The notes under the pieces are model-generated. The model did no database searches, was not told the DNA's origin, and worked only from the letters and a program-made list of their open reading frames with translations. The translations under genes were made by a program, and so were the position numbers. A stretch of DNA of 64,000 nt from Micromonospora sp. U21 (GTDB lineage Bacteria > Actinomycetota > Actinomycetes > Mycobacteriales > Micromonosporaceae), in the NCBI RefSeq assembly GCF_018070045.1, contig NZ_JAGPYK010000012.1, forward strand, positions 124,001 to 188,000. The letters run 5' to 3'. Of this stretch, positions 42,814 to 50,808 are shown piece after piece; the first letter of the stretch is position 1, and each line of letters opens with the position of its first letter.

Positions 42814-43953
42814 TCACTGGTCGACGACCGCTGCGATGGCGGCGCGCTGCGGCCACGTCTCGTCGGTCATGCAGTCGGTGAGGCAGGAGAGGCTGAAGGC
42901 TGGCGGCCAGGAGGCGCTGTGCCGGTTCTCGGCCGGCATCAGCGTCAGTGGTGCCTCCGGGTTCCACTCGATGGTGGGTGGCACGTGGACCGCCAGCACC
43001 TCACCGACGTACGGTCGTTCGGCCCATCGGACGGTCCGGCGCAGCACCTGCTCGGCGGTGATCTTGAGCAGTGTCACCGTGCAGAACTCAGGTGTGCCGC
43101 CGCGGCTCATCCACCGGCCGTAACCGAGGACGGCGCTCTCGGCGATCTCGTGTGGTTCGAGGTGACACTCCTCGCGCAGCTCCCGCAATGCGCCGCCGAT
43201 GCCCATGTTGTCCCGGGTCTGCGCGACGAGCAGCAGCCGCCCGTCGATGGTGAATGCCAGGGTGGAGACCCCCACGACGTTGGCGAGCCCGCTGTCGGCG
43301 AACCCCCGCAACCGGCCGCGATGGTCGAGGATGAGGTCACGCCCTCGCAGCGCCAGGGTGTCCCGGCCGGCCTCATAGACGTCGTAGGAGGCGAGCAGGT
43401 TGCTGCAGAAGAAGTCGAAGTACTGTGCGGGCCGTAGTGTGACCACCCGGTCATCGGTGCCGGTGGGCAGGTCGGTGGCGAGGCCTAGCACCGCGGCGTT
43501 GTGCATGGCCGCGGTGCGGGCGTGCCGGGCCAGGAAGTCGAACGACCAGCGTCGGAGGTCCCGACCGAGTAGGTAGCTCGTCGGTGTCACCTCGCACCGG
43601 ATCCGTAGATCGCGCAGCCGCGCACTCTCGGCGATGCGGACGATGCCCGTGCTGTGGGCGTTCTCCAGCACCCGCTTGGGGCCGGTGGCCTGCTCGGTGA
43701 TGTCCCGGTAGTCGTCGCCCTCGCGCGGGTGGAAGCGGAACTGCCGGGCCCGTCGGCGGTTGCCGCGGATCTCCAACGCGGAGACCAGCGCGCCGGCGGT
43801 GGCCGCCGCGACGCTGAGCGCCAGCGGTGGGTTGTGCACGACGGTCGCCACGCTCAGGGTCGCCAAGCCGACGCCAGCGGTGGTCAGGCGGTACCGCCAC
43901 AGGCCCCGACGCCAGATGCTCCATCGGTAGGTGGGTCCCGGGCGCTGTCGCAT
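42814..43953 (-). CDS. Membrane-anchored protein with degenerate Nudix domain
   Basis: 379 residues from ATG 43953; no good ribosome site is visible, so the start is uncertain. The N-terminus has two hydrophobic helices (LTTAGVGLATLSVATVV and LALSVAAATAGALVSALEI). A middle domain of about 150 residues with ATGPKRVLENAHSTGIVRIA is unrecognised. The C-terminal Nudix-like fold has MGIGGALRELREECHLEP near 280, which keeps the RExxEE core but lacks the upstream Gly-x5-Glu. Hydrolysis of a nucleoside diphosphate derivative is possible but not assured. It is a single gene, convergent with the laccase operon. Confidence 0.6.
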   Translation of the reverse strand: MRQRPGPTYRWSIWRRGLWRYRLTTAGVGLATLSVATVVHNPPLALSVAAATAGALVSALEIRGNRRRARQFRFHPREGDDYRDITEQATGPKRVLENAHSTGIVRIAESARLRDLRIRCEVTPTSYLLGRDLRRWSFDFLARHARTAAMHNAAVLGLATDLPTGTDDRVVTLRPAQYFDFFCSNLLASYDVYEAGRDTLALRGRDLILDHRGRLRGFADSGLANVVGVSTLAFTIDGRLLLVAQTRDNMGIGGALRELREECHLEPHEIAESAVLGYGRWMSRGGTPEFCTVTLLKITAEQVLRRTVRWAERPYVGEVLAVHVPPTIEWNPEAPLTLMPAENRHSASWPPAFSLSCLTDCMTDETWPQRAAIAAVVDQ

Positions 43954-44363
43954 ACCGGACAAGACGGTAAAGCCCCTGGTAGAGCACTGTTGGGGCAGGT
44001 GGAGAGGCTGACGGATGGCGGGCCACATCCCATTCCTCCGGCCCGGTGGGACAGCATCGTCCGCACCGGCGCCGCCCTCACCCAGCCCGGCCTCGCCGCC
44101 GCGGCGGACACGGCACAGCCGCCGGCCCGACCACGCGTACGGCCCGGCCCGTGGCTGCCGCCCACACCGCTCCGGGCGCCGCAGCGGTGCCACCGCCCAT
44201 CCGGGACAAGGTCGTCCACACGTCCGGCAGCCTGGCGGCGCCGCGCGCCAAACGCGCCGCCGTACCCGTGCCCCGCCGACCTTTCGCACCGTGGACCACG
44301 CCCGGTCCGGCACCGCTCATCCGCGTGCCGGCCTGGCGACCGAAGCAGAGAGAGGGCCCCAAC
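43954..44363. other. Intergenic region without recognised features
   Basis: The 410 bp between the divergent Nudix gene and the small gene at 44364 must hold both promoters. I see no convincing -35/-10 pair, repeat or RNA. Open frames here have shadow-type composition. Confidence 0.5.
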
Positions 44364-44633
44364 ATGGCCGCTCCCACCGCGATCGCAGCCCTGAGCGCAC
44401 CCGACTACTCACCGGGCGACCAGATGCTGCTGACCGTCACCTACTCCGACACCGACACGAAACCGCTGACCGTCACCATCGTGGTCACCGACGCGCAGGG
44501 CAACAGCAGCGCTCCCGTCAAGGTCACCGCGGTCATCGACCCGCTCACCCTGACCGTCAACGACGACTCCGGACGTACCTGGACCAGGGTCTCCGACAAC
44601 GGCTCGGTCGCCGTGTACCGGGCGGTGGCGTGA
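44364..44633 (+). CDS. Small Ig-like hypothetical protein, coupled to the next gene
   Basis: 89 residues from ATG 44364, preceded by AGAGAGGG. The sequence is beta-rich (MLLTVTYSDTDTKPLTVTIV, LTLTVNDDSGRTWTRVSD), like a single immunoglobulin or fibronectin-type fold. No signal peptide is seen. Its stop overlaps ATG 44633 (TGATG). The next protein starts with a matching strand pattern (VTVQVRDAAGHTATATANY), so both may have come from one larger gene. Confidence 0.6.
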   Translation: MAAPTAIAALSAPDYSPGDQMLLTVTYSDTDTKPLTVTIVVTDAQGNSSAPVKVTAVIDPLTLTVNDDSGRTWTRVSDNGSVAVYRAVA

Positions 44634-45670
44634 TGCCCCGGGTCACCGTCCAGGTCCGCGACGCCGCCGGACACACCGCCACCGCCACCGCCAACTACGC
44701 CCTGAGCCAGCCGGTGCTCGGCGGCTACTACCTTTCCGGCGGCGCCGACCCGACCGCGGACATGGCCGGCGGTAACTTCCGCTCGCTCACCCAGTACCGC
44801 AGCTTCGCCGACGGCTACACCTTTCCCGGCTACAACCGGCCCTGGCTGATCAACCTGGGCAGGGCCGGGGTGCAGATGAACATGGTCCTGGAACTGAAGC
44901 ACTACGGCGCCCCGAACGCCGGGCCGCAGAGCTTCACCGTGGACGGCACCAGCTACACCGTGCCGGGGCCGTCGATGACCATCCAGCAGCGCCCCGGCAC
45001 CACCTGGCCGAAAGCGTACGGGTACGGCCAGGTGCTCAACGGCCAGTGCGACGGGTTGTTCCACCGCGCCCTGGCGCAGTACCGCACGCTCGGTTTCGGG
45101 GTGAACATCCAGCTCGCCTCGGAGTTGGACACGGACCACGAGTTCGGCACGACCGAGGGCAGCAGGGCGTACACCTGGGCCGAGTCGGACGCGCGGGCCG
45201 TGCAGGCGATGAACTACATCCTCACCTGGTTCAAGGCGCGGACGCTGCCCGCCGGCACCACCTTCTCGATCGGGCTCGGTGGCTTCGACCGCGCCTGCTT
45301 CCAGCGCACCCACCCGGAGGCGCTGATGTCCCGGCTGGACTTCCTCCAGTGGAACACCTACGCCACCAACGCCAACGACACCGCGCTGGCCCGGTTCCGC
45401 CGCACGAAGGACTGGGGGGTGGCGGACCTCGGCCCGGTCGCACTGTCCCGGCCCGTGATCATCGCGGAGTGGGGAGTGCGGTCGGCCGAGATCCCGAACC
45501 AACCGGCCTGGATCGCCACCGTCCCGGCGGCCGTGGCCAAGCTCAACGCCGAGCGCGGGCCACGGATCGTCCGGACCAACTACTTCAACTCCGGGTGGGG
45601 CACCCTGTCGCCGAAGGCGGCCGGGTTGGCCGCGCTCCGGGCCGCGTACGCCACCCGCCCGTACGTCTGA
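44633..45670 (+). CDS. Glycoside hydrolase-like TIM barrel protein without signal peptide
   Basis: 345 residues. A short Ig-like start leads into a probable (beta/alpha)8 domain: GGYYLSGGADPTADMAGGNF, VLGFGVNIQLASE-type strands (FGVNIQLASELDTDHEF near 155), FSIGLGGFDRACFQ near 210, LDFLQWNTYATN near 235 and VIIAEWGVRSAEIP near 278. The two acidic positions ASELDTD and IIAEWG sit where clan A glycosidases keep acid/base and nucleophile. The family is not identified by eye; GH26-like is one option. The lack of a signal peptide is odd for such an enzyme and hints at a phage-tail or contractile-injection origin, or a lost 5' end. Confidence 0.55.
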   Translation: MPRVTVQVRDAAGHTATATANYALSQPVLGGYYLSGGADPTADMAGGNFRSLTQYRSFADGYTFPGYNRPWLINLGRAGVQMNMVLELKHYGAPNAGPQSFTVDGTSYTVPGPSMTIQQRPGTTWPKAYGYGQVLNGQCDGLFHRALAQYRTLGFGVNIQLASELDTDHEFGTTEGSRAYTWAESDARAVQAMNYILTWFKARTLPAGTTFSIGLGGFDRACFQRTHPEALMSRLDFLQWNTYATNANDTALARFRRTKDWGVADLGPVALSRPVIIAEWGVRSAEIPNQPAWIATVPAAVAKLNAERGPRIVRTNYFNSGWGTLSPKAAGLAALRAAYATRPYV

Positions 45671-45722
45671 CCGGGCCGGAGTTCGGTACCGGCTCGGTGG
45701 CGGGCCGCACCGCCGCCGCGGG

Positions 45723-46003
45723 TCAGCCCTCGCCGAGCCGGGCGGCGTACGTGTCGCGCAGCTCGGGCCAGCCGAAGTCGAGGGCCTCGGCGCCCCGGAT
45801 CGGGCCGATCGGGTCGCCGTCGAGCAGCCGGTCGGCCACGTCGAGGCAGAGGTGCCAGCCGGCGGCGACCATCGCCAGCATGCCCGGGTCGGCGACGGTG
45901 TGCCGCAGGGGCCCGGGTCGAGGCGGTAGATCCGCTGCCGGGCGGCGATGCGGCAGGAGACGAAGCCGGCCTCACGGAGCACCCGCAGGTGCTTCGAGAG
46001 CAT
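45723..46003 (-). pseudogene. ArsR-type regulator, 5'-truncated and frameshifted
   Basis: The minus strand starts abruptly at MLSKHLRVLREAGFVSCRIA, then RQRIYRLDPGP, the recognition helix and wing of an ArsR protein. The frame then breaks in a C-run near 45912: one extra base would continue into LRHTVADPGMLAMVAAGWHL and LDGDPIGPIRGAEALDFGWP to a stop at 45723. The first helix-turn part of the DNA-binding domain is missing, and the remnant begins about 60 bp from the divergent LLM oxidoreductase ATG. A sequencing error cannot be excluded for the frameshift, but the missing N-terminus supports decay. Confidence 0.65.
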
Positions 46004-46060
46004 ATGAGGCGCACCGGCCGTACCAGAGCGGCACCGGGGCCGGCTTCCTATGCTCGGAGC

Positions 46061-46990
46061 ATGGAATTGCGGATCTTCACCGAACCCCAGCAGGGCGCCA
46101 GCTACGACCAGTTGCTCGCCGTGGCCCGCTGCGCCGAGGACGCCGGCTACGGTGCCTTCTTCCGGTCCGACCACTACCTCATGATGGGCGCGGTGACCGG
46201 TGAGCCCGGCCCCACCGACGCGTGGACCACCCTTGCCGGCCTGGCCCGGGACACCAGCCGGATCCGGCTCGGTACCCTGATGACGGCTGCCACCTTCCGG
46301 CTGCCCGGCCCGCTGGCGATCACCGTGGCGCAGGTCGACCAGATGAGCGGCGGCCGGGTGGAGCTGGGCATCGGCACCGGCTGGTACGCCGATGAGCACA
46401 CCGCGTACGGCATCCCGTTCCCGGCCCTGAGCGAGCGGTTCGACCGGCTGGAGGAGCAGCTCGAGGTCATCACCGGGCTCTGGGCCACGCCGCCCGGGGA
46501 GCGGTTCGATCACGCCGGCCGTTACTACCCGATCAGTGACTCGCCCGCCATGCCCAAGCCGGTGCAGCAGCCCCGCCCGCCGATCCTGCTCGGCGGAATG
46601 GGTCCGAAGCGCACCCCTCGGCTGGCCGCCCGCTACGCCGACGAGTTCAACCTGCCGTTCGCCTCGACGGCCGACACGGCGGCGCAGTTCGACCGGGTCC
46701 GTGCGGCGTGCACCGAGATCGGTCGCGACCCGGCCGAGCTGACCTGGTCCAACGCCCTGGTGCTCTGCTGCGGCCGGGACGACGCCGAGGTGGCCCGCAG
46801 GGCCGCCGGCATCGGCCGCGACCCGGACGAGCTGCGGGCCAACGGCGTGGCCGGCACGCCCGCCGAGGTCCTCGACACCATCGGCCGGTACGCGGATGTC
46901 GGCAGTCAGCGGATCTACCTCCAGGTGCTGGACCTCAGCGACCTGGAGCACCTCGAGCTGGTCGCCAGCGAGGTGATGGCGAAGCTCTGA
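46061..46990 (+). CDS. LLM-class F420-dependent oxidoreductase
   Basis: 309 residues; ATG 46061 fits the family start (MELRIFTEPQQGASYDQLL). Luciferase-like barrel motifs: AEDAGYGAFFRSDHYLMMG near 25, LGTLMTAATFRLPGPLA near 75, VDQMSGGRVELGIGTGWYAD near 95, HTAYGIPFPALSERFDRLEE near 115 and PPILLGGMGPKRTPRLAARY near 175. Family knowledge: these enzymes use coenzyme F420, which Micromonosporaceae make. The substrate is unknown. The decayed ArsR gene alongside suggests it has lost its original regulator. Confidence 0.9.
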   Translation: MELRIFTEPQQGASYDQLLAVARCAEDAGYGAFFRSDHYLMMGAVTGEPGPTDAWTTLAGLARDTSRIRLGTLMTAATFRLPGPLAITVAQVDQMSGGRVELGIGTGWYADEHTAYGIPFPALSERFDRLEEQLEVITGLWATPPGERFDHAGRYYPISDSPAMPKPVQQPRPPILLGGMGPKRTPRLAARYADEFNLPFASTADTAAQFDRVRAACTEIGRDPAELTWSNALVLCCGRDDAEVARRAAGIGRDPDELRANGVAGTPAEVLDTIGRYADVGSQRIYLQVLDLSDLEHLELVASEVMAKL

Positions 46991-47003
46991 GCCCGCCGGC
47001 CGG

Positions 47004-47441
47004 TCACGCGCCTCGGCGCGCCCCGCCGCCCGTTCCGACCATGCCCGGGTCGCGCAGCACAGTGTCCAGCCGGCCGTCCCGGTCGCTGTCCACATAGGTG
47101 ACGTCCGCTACCCCGTCGCCGTCCAGGTCGATCTGGACGATGTCGGCGACGCCGTCGCCGTCGAGATCGGTGGCCACCTCCACCGAACCGTCCAGATGCC
47201 GGGTCACGATCGACTGCGGCTCGGCGCCGGGTGCGCGCGGCGGCGGCCCGGGAGCCGGCACCGGCGTCGGTGCCGGCGCGGGCGCGGGTGTCGGGCGGGG
47301 CCCGGGCGTGGGCGCCGGATGGCTCGGCAACCGGGCGCCCGGCGGGGCGCTGGCCTGCTCGACCCTACTGCCGGTCGGGTCCAGCTCCTCCTCAGAGGGG
47401 AACACATCGCCCCGCGGGGCCGGATCACGGTAGCTGCTCAT
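47004..47441 (-). CDS. Proline-rich protein with aspartate calcium-loop repeats
   Basis: 145 residues from ATG 47441; a TTG 11 codons earlier is possible. The middle is a Pro/Ala/Thr repeat (about residues 35-75). The C-terminal third has three calcium-loop-like units: DLDGDGVADIVQI, DLDGDGVADVTYV and DSDRDGRLDTVL. These resemble dockerin or thrombospondin type 3 loops. No signal peptide or membrane helix is seen. The function is unknown. It is convergent with the LLM gene (13 bp) and divergent from the next gene. Confidence 0.6.
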   Translation of the reverse strand: MSSYRDPAPRGDVFPSEEELDPTGSRVEQASAPPGARLPSHPAPTPGPRPTPAPAPAPTPVPAPGPPPRAPGAEPQSIVTRHLDGSVEVATDLDGDGVADIVQIDLDGDGVADVTYVDSDRDGRLDTVLRDPGMVGTGGGARRGA

Positions 47442-47461
47442 GGGCGTAGGGTTCCCCGACG

Positions 47462-48316
47462 ATGGCGAGAACAACCGTGCCCGATCGTCCGGTGTCCGTG
47501 GCTCCCGGTGTGTCGGACGATGCTGGGACCGACGCCACGGTCATGAACGGGGGTCCGAGCGTGGAACTGCGCCGGAGTCGGGGGGCCCTGGTGCTCGCCC
47601 TGGTCTGCGTACTCGGTGGGGTGGTGTTGCTGGCCCTGCCCCGCGACGACGCCCTGCTACGGACGATCATCGCGGTGGGAGCCGTCGCGCTGGGCGTCGT
47701 GACGCTGGTCAGCGCGTTGCGGCCCTTCCGGTTCGCGATCGGCGCGGACGGACTGACCATTCGACGACCGGGCCTGCGCCGGTCGATCCGCTGGGCCGAG
47801 GTCGACACGCTGGTCCTCGACGAGCCACCCCGGCGGGACGGCCGTCCGGTGCCACCGCGGCTGCTGCTGGTGCCTGTGCCGGGTGTGCCGCTCGGGCCGC
47901 GGGTGACCGCCCGCCATCCCGTCGACGGCCGGCCCGCCATCGAACTGCTCGTCCTCGACCAGGTCCGGGAGCAGCCGGAGCAGGTGTCCGCCGCGCTCAC
48001 CCGCTACGCCGGCGAGCGGTTCGTTGACCTGCCCGCGCTGCGCCGCGCCGCCTTCACCGAGCCGGACCTCCCCGCGAGCCTGCGCGGCTACCGGATGGAC
48101 CAGGTCGACCAGTTGATCCGGCGCGGCCAGGACGCCCTGGTGTCCGGGGACGCGCAGACCCGGCAGGCGGCCCGGGCGGAGATCGAACGATCCCGCACCG
48201 TCGGCCTGCCGATCGCCCAGCGCGGTTACAGCCGGCTCCAGGCCGACACGGTGCTGGACGCTCTCCTCGCCGCGTTGGCCGACCACTCATCCACCGATCG
48301 GGAGACCGCACCGTGA
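47462..48316 (+). CDS. Membrane protein with PH-like domain and DivIVA-like motifs
   Basis: 284 residues from ATG 47462 (an internal ATG at 47543 is an alternative). Two membrane helices (GALVLALVCVLGGVVLLAL and IIAVGAVALGVVTLVSAL) are followed by a bacterial PH-like segment (FRFAIGADGLTIRRPGLRRS, IRWAEVDTLVL). The C-terminus has two copies of a DivIVA-type start motif: LRGYRMDQVDQLIRRG and QRGYSRLQADTVLDALL. This suggests a role near the growing cell pole or septum, but that is inference. The stop overlaps the next gene's GTG start. Confidence 0.65.
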   Translation: MARTTVPDRPVSVAPGVSDDAGTDATVMNGGPSVELRRSRGALVLALVCVLGGVVLLALPRDDALLRTIIAVGAVALGVVTLVSALRPFRFAIGADGLTIRRPGLRRSIRWAEVDTLVLDEPPRRDGRPVPPRLLLVPVPGVPLGPRVTARHPVDGRPAIELLVLDQVREQPEQVSAALTRYAGERFVDLPALRRAAFTEPDLPASLRGYRMDQVDQLIRRGQDALVSGDAQTRQAARAEIERSRTVGLPIAQRGYSRLQADTVLDALLAALADHSSTDRETAP

Positions 48317-49596
48317 TCGCACTGGGATACGGCGGCCCGTCGACCGCCACGGCCGACGTGCCGCGCCGCAACTGGGCCGGCAACGTGCGCTACGCCGCGC
48401 AGGCGTTCCACCGGCCCACCACGACCGACGAGCTGCGCCGGCTGGTCGCCGGCAGCGCCCGGATCCGGGCGGTGGGCACCGGGCACTCCTTCAACCGGTT
48501 CGGCGACACCGCCGGCGACCTGGTCACCCTGGCCGGGCTGCCTCCGGCGATCGACGTGGACGCCGACCGCGCGCGGGTCACCGTCACCGGCGCGCTGCGC
48601 TACGGCGACGTCGCCCGGCGGCTGCACGCCCAGGGGTACGCGCTGGCCAACCTCGCCTCGCTGCCGCACATCTCGGTGGCCGGGGCGGTGGCGACCGCCA
48701 CCCACGGCTCCGGTCAGACCCACGGCAACCTGGCCACCTCCGTCGCCGCCCTGGAGCTGGTCACCGCCGACGGGGACCTGCTGCACGTCGACCGCGACAC
48801 CGACGGGGACACGTTCGCCGGCATGGTGGTGGGGCTCGGCGCGCTCGGCCTGGTCACCCGGGTCACCCTGGACGTGGTGCCGACCTTCGAGCTGCGCCAG
48901 TACGTGCGGCTCGACCTGCCCCGGGAGGCGCTGGACGAGGCGCTCGGCTCGGCGTACAGCGTGAGTCTGTTCACCGACTGGCGCGCGCCGCGACTGCGTG
49001 AGGTGTGGCGCAAGCAGCGGGCGGACCAGCCGCCACCCCCGGCGGACTGGCTCGGCACCACGGCCGCCGACGGGCCGCGCCACCCGGTGCTCGGGATGCC
49101 GGCGGAGAACTGCACCGAGCAGCTCGGTGTGCCGGGCCCGTGGCACGAGCGGCTGCCGCACTTCAAGCTCGGCTTCACCCCGAGCAGCGGCGACGAGCTC
49201 CAGTCCGAATACCACCTGCCACGCGCGGTGGCGGCCGAGGCCCTCGCCGCCCTGGACGACGTGGCGCACCTGATCGCCCCGGTGCTCCAGGTCTGCGAGC
49301 TGCGTACGGTGGCGGCCGACGAGCTGTGGCTCAGCCCGAACCATCACCGGGACAGCCTCGCCGTGCACTTCACCTGGATCGGCGACCCGGTGGCGGTGGC
49401 CCCCGTTCTGGCGGCGGTGGAGGAACGGCTGACGCCGTTCGCGCCGCGTCCGCACTGGGGCAAGGTCTTCACCACCGATCCGGTCGCGCTCGCCGCCCGC
49501 TATCCCCGGTACGCGGACTTCGCCGCGCTGTTGGGCCGCCTCGACCCAACCGGCAAGTTCCGCACCAACGAGCTGGACACCCACTTCCCCCGCTGA
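48313..49596 (+). CDS. FAD-linked alditol oxidase-like enzyme
   Basis: 427 residues with a GTG start overlapping the previous stop. VAO/PCMH flavoenzyme: IRAVGTGHSFNRFGDTAGD near residue 50, where the His is the site of covalent FAD in alditol oxidases. LPHISVAGAVATATHGSGQT near 118 and GLGALGLVTRVTLDVVPTF near 178 follow. The C-terminal part has HWGKVFTTDP near 378 and GRLDPTGKFRTNELDTHFP at the end. Family knowledge: such oxidases convert polyols such as xylitol to aldoses with release of H2O2 in the cytosol. Length and motifs match the Streptomyces AldO type. Confidence 0.88.
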   Translation: MIALGYGGPSTATADVPRRNWAGNVRYAAQAFHRPTTTDELRRLVAGSARIRAVGTGHSFNRFGDTAGDLVTLAGLPPAIDVDADRARVTVTGALRYGDVARRLHAQGYALANLASLPHISVAGAVATATHGSGQTHGNLATSVAALELVTADGDLLHVDRDTDGDTFAGMVVGLGALGLVTRVTLDVVPTFELRQYVRLDLPREALDEALGSAYSVSLFTDWRAPRLREVWRKQRADQPPPPADWLGTTAADGPRHPVLGMPAENCTEQLGVPGPWHERLPHFKLGFTPSSGDELQSEYHLPRAVAAEALAALDDVAHLIAPVLQVCELRTVAADELWLSPNHHRDSLAVHFTWIGDPVAVAPVLAAVEERLTPFAPRPHWGKVFTTDPVALAARYPRYADFAALLGRLDPTGKFRTNELDTHFPR

Positions 49597-49605
49597 TCAG
49601 CGGGG
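49588..49605. terminator. 18-bp palindrome covering two convergent stop codons
   Basis: CCCCGCTGATCAGCGGGG includes the TGA of the alditol oxidase gene and, on the other strand, the TGA of the site-2 protease gene. The 7-bp stem and GATC loop could end transcription both ways, with no spacer between the genes. Confidence 0.6.
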
Positions 49606-50745
49606 TGCGGCGGTGGTGGGTTGGTTGGTGCGGAGGCTGCCGCGTTGGACGGCTCGGCTGATGTCGCTGGGGGAGACGATGCCGACCAGCCGGCCTTCGG
49701 TCACCACCAGGGCCCGGCCGTCGGCGCACTCACTGAGCCGGGGGAGCAGGTCGTTGAGTTCCTCGCCGGGTTGGGCGAGGACCAGTTGGTCGGCCCGGCA
49801 GGCCACCTCGGCCAGCGTGGTCGACGCCCGCCGGTCGGCCGGTACGCCCCGTACCCGGTCCAGGGTGACCAGGCCGGTCGGCCGGCCGTCCTCGGTGAGC
49901 GGCAGCGCCGAATGCCGGTACGCGAACAGGTAGTGGTCGACGAAGTCGGCGACCGTCATCTCCGCCGAGGCGGTCTGCGGCTGCGGGGTCATCACCTCGC
50001 CGACCCGGATCCCGCGCAGCGCGCTGCCGGTGCGGGCCTGCCGCTCCTCCATCCCGGCGGCCCCGATCAGGAACCAGCCGATCAGCGCCAGCCAGAGCCC
50101 GCCGAATCCCACCCCGGACAGGAACTGCCACAGCCCGAGACCGATCAGCAGCGCGCCGAGCACCCAGCCGGCCCGGGCGGCGACCACCGAAGCCCGGGTA
50201 CGGTCGCCGGTGGCCTTCCACACGGCCGCGCGCAGCAGCCGCCCGCCGTCCAGGGGTGCGGCCGGCAGGACGTTGAAGATGGCCAGCAGCACGTTGATGC
50301 CGGCCAGCCAGGCCATCACCCCGAGCAGCAGGCCACCCTGCCCGGCCAGCGCGAGCAGCGCGGCGATGACGCCGAAGAAGGCCCCGAGCAGCAGGCTGAC
50401 CAGCGGGCCGATCCCGGAGATCCGCAGCTCCGCGCCCGGGTCGCGGGGCTCGCCTCTCAGCTCGGCCACCCCGCCGAACAGCCAGAGCGTGATGCCCCCG
50501 ACCTCCAGCCCGTTGCGTTTGGCGACGATCGCGTGGGACACCTCGTGTGCCAGCAGGCCGACGAAGAAGACCACCGCCGCGGCCAGCCCGGCCAGGGTGT
50601 ACGCCACAGGTGAGCGGTCGGGGTACGACCGGGGGAACTGGTTGGCCGCCAGCCCCCAGGCGATCAGCGCGAAGATGACCAGAACACTCCAATTGACGCC
50701 GACCGGTACGCCCGCGATCCGGCCAAGCCGGAAGCTCGCCCTCAT
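49597..50745 (-). CDS. Site-2 protease family protein with C-terminal CBS domains
   Basis: 382 residues from ATG 50745. M50-type membrane metalloprotease: zinc motif LLAHEVSHAIVAKRNGL near residue 68 and the second site INVLLAIFNVLPAAPLDGGR near 150, within six predicted helices. After residue 245 come two CBS motifs (VGEVMTPQPQTASAEMTVAD and LVLAQPGEELNDLLPRLSE), which often bind adenine nucleotides. Family knowledge: such proteases cut proteins inside the membrane, releasing regulators such as anti-sigma factors. The target here is unknown. It shares an 18-bp palindrome with the convergent gene's end. Confidence 0.9.
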   Translation of the reverse strand: MRASFRLGRIAGVPVGVNWSVLVIFALIAWGLAANQFPRSYPDRSPVAYTLAGLAAAVVFFVGLLAHEVSHAIVAKRNGLEVGGITLWLFGGVAELRGEPRDPGAELRISGIGPLVSLLLGAFFGVIAALLALAGQGGLLLGVMAWLAGINVLLAIFNVLPAAPLDGGRLLRAAVWKATGDRTRASVVAARAGWVLGALLIGLGLWQFLSGVGFGGLWLALIGWFLIGAAGMEERQARTGSALRGIRVGEVMTPQPQTASAEMTVADFVDHYLFAYRHSALPLTEDGRPTGLVTLDRVRGVPADRRASTTLAEVACRADQLVLAQPGEELNDLLPRLSECADGRALVVTEGRLVGIVSPSDISRAVQRGSLRTNQPTTAAPR

Positions 50746-50808
50746 CCCTGCCCGTTACCCCCGCTCGGCCCACCCATGCGCCCGACAGCTCGCCGGTGCT
50801 GTGGAAGC

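Noticed and set aside
43954..44313. N-terminal extension of the Nudix protein by about 120 codons
   Set aside because: Arg/Pro/Gly-rich with no domain or start signal; the ATG at 43953 directly precedes the membrane part.
44441..47095. Long minus-strand frame covering the glycosidase-like, ArsR and LLM genes
   Set aside because: Only the short ArsR segment is real; the remainder is antisense to good plus-strand genes.
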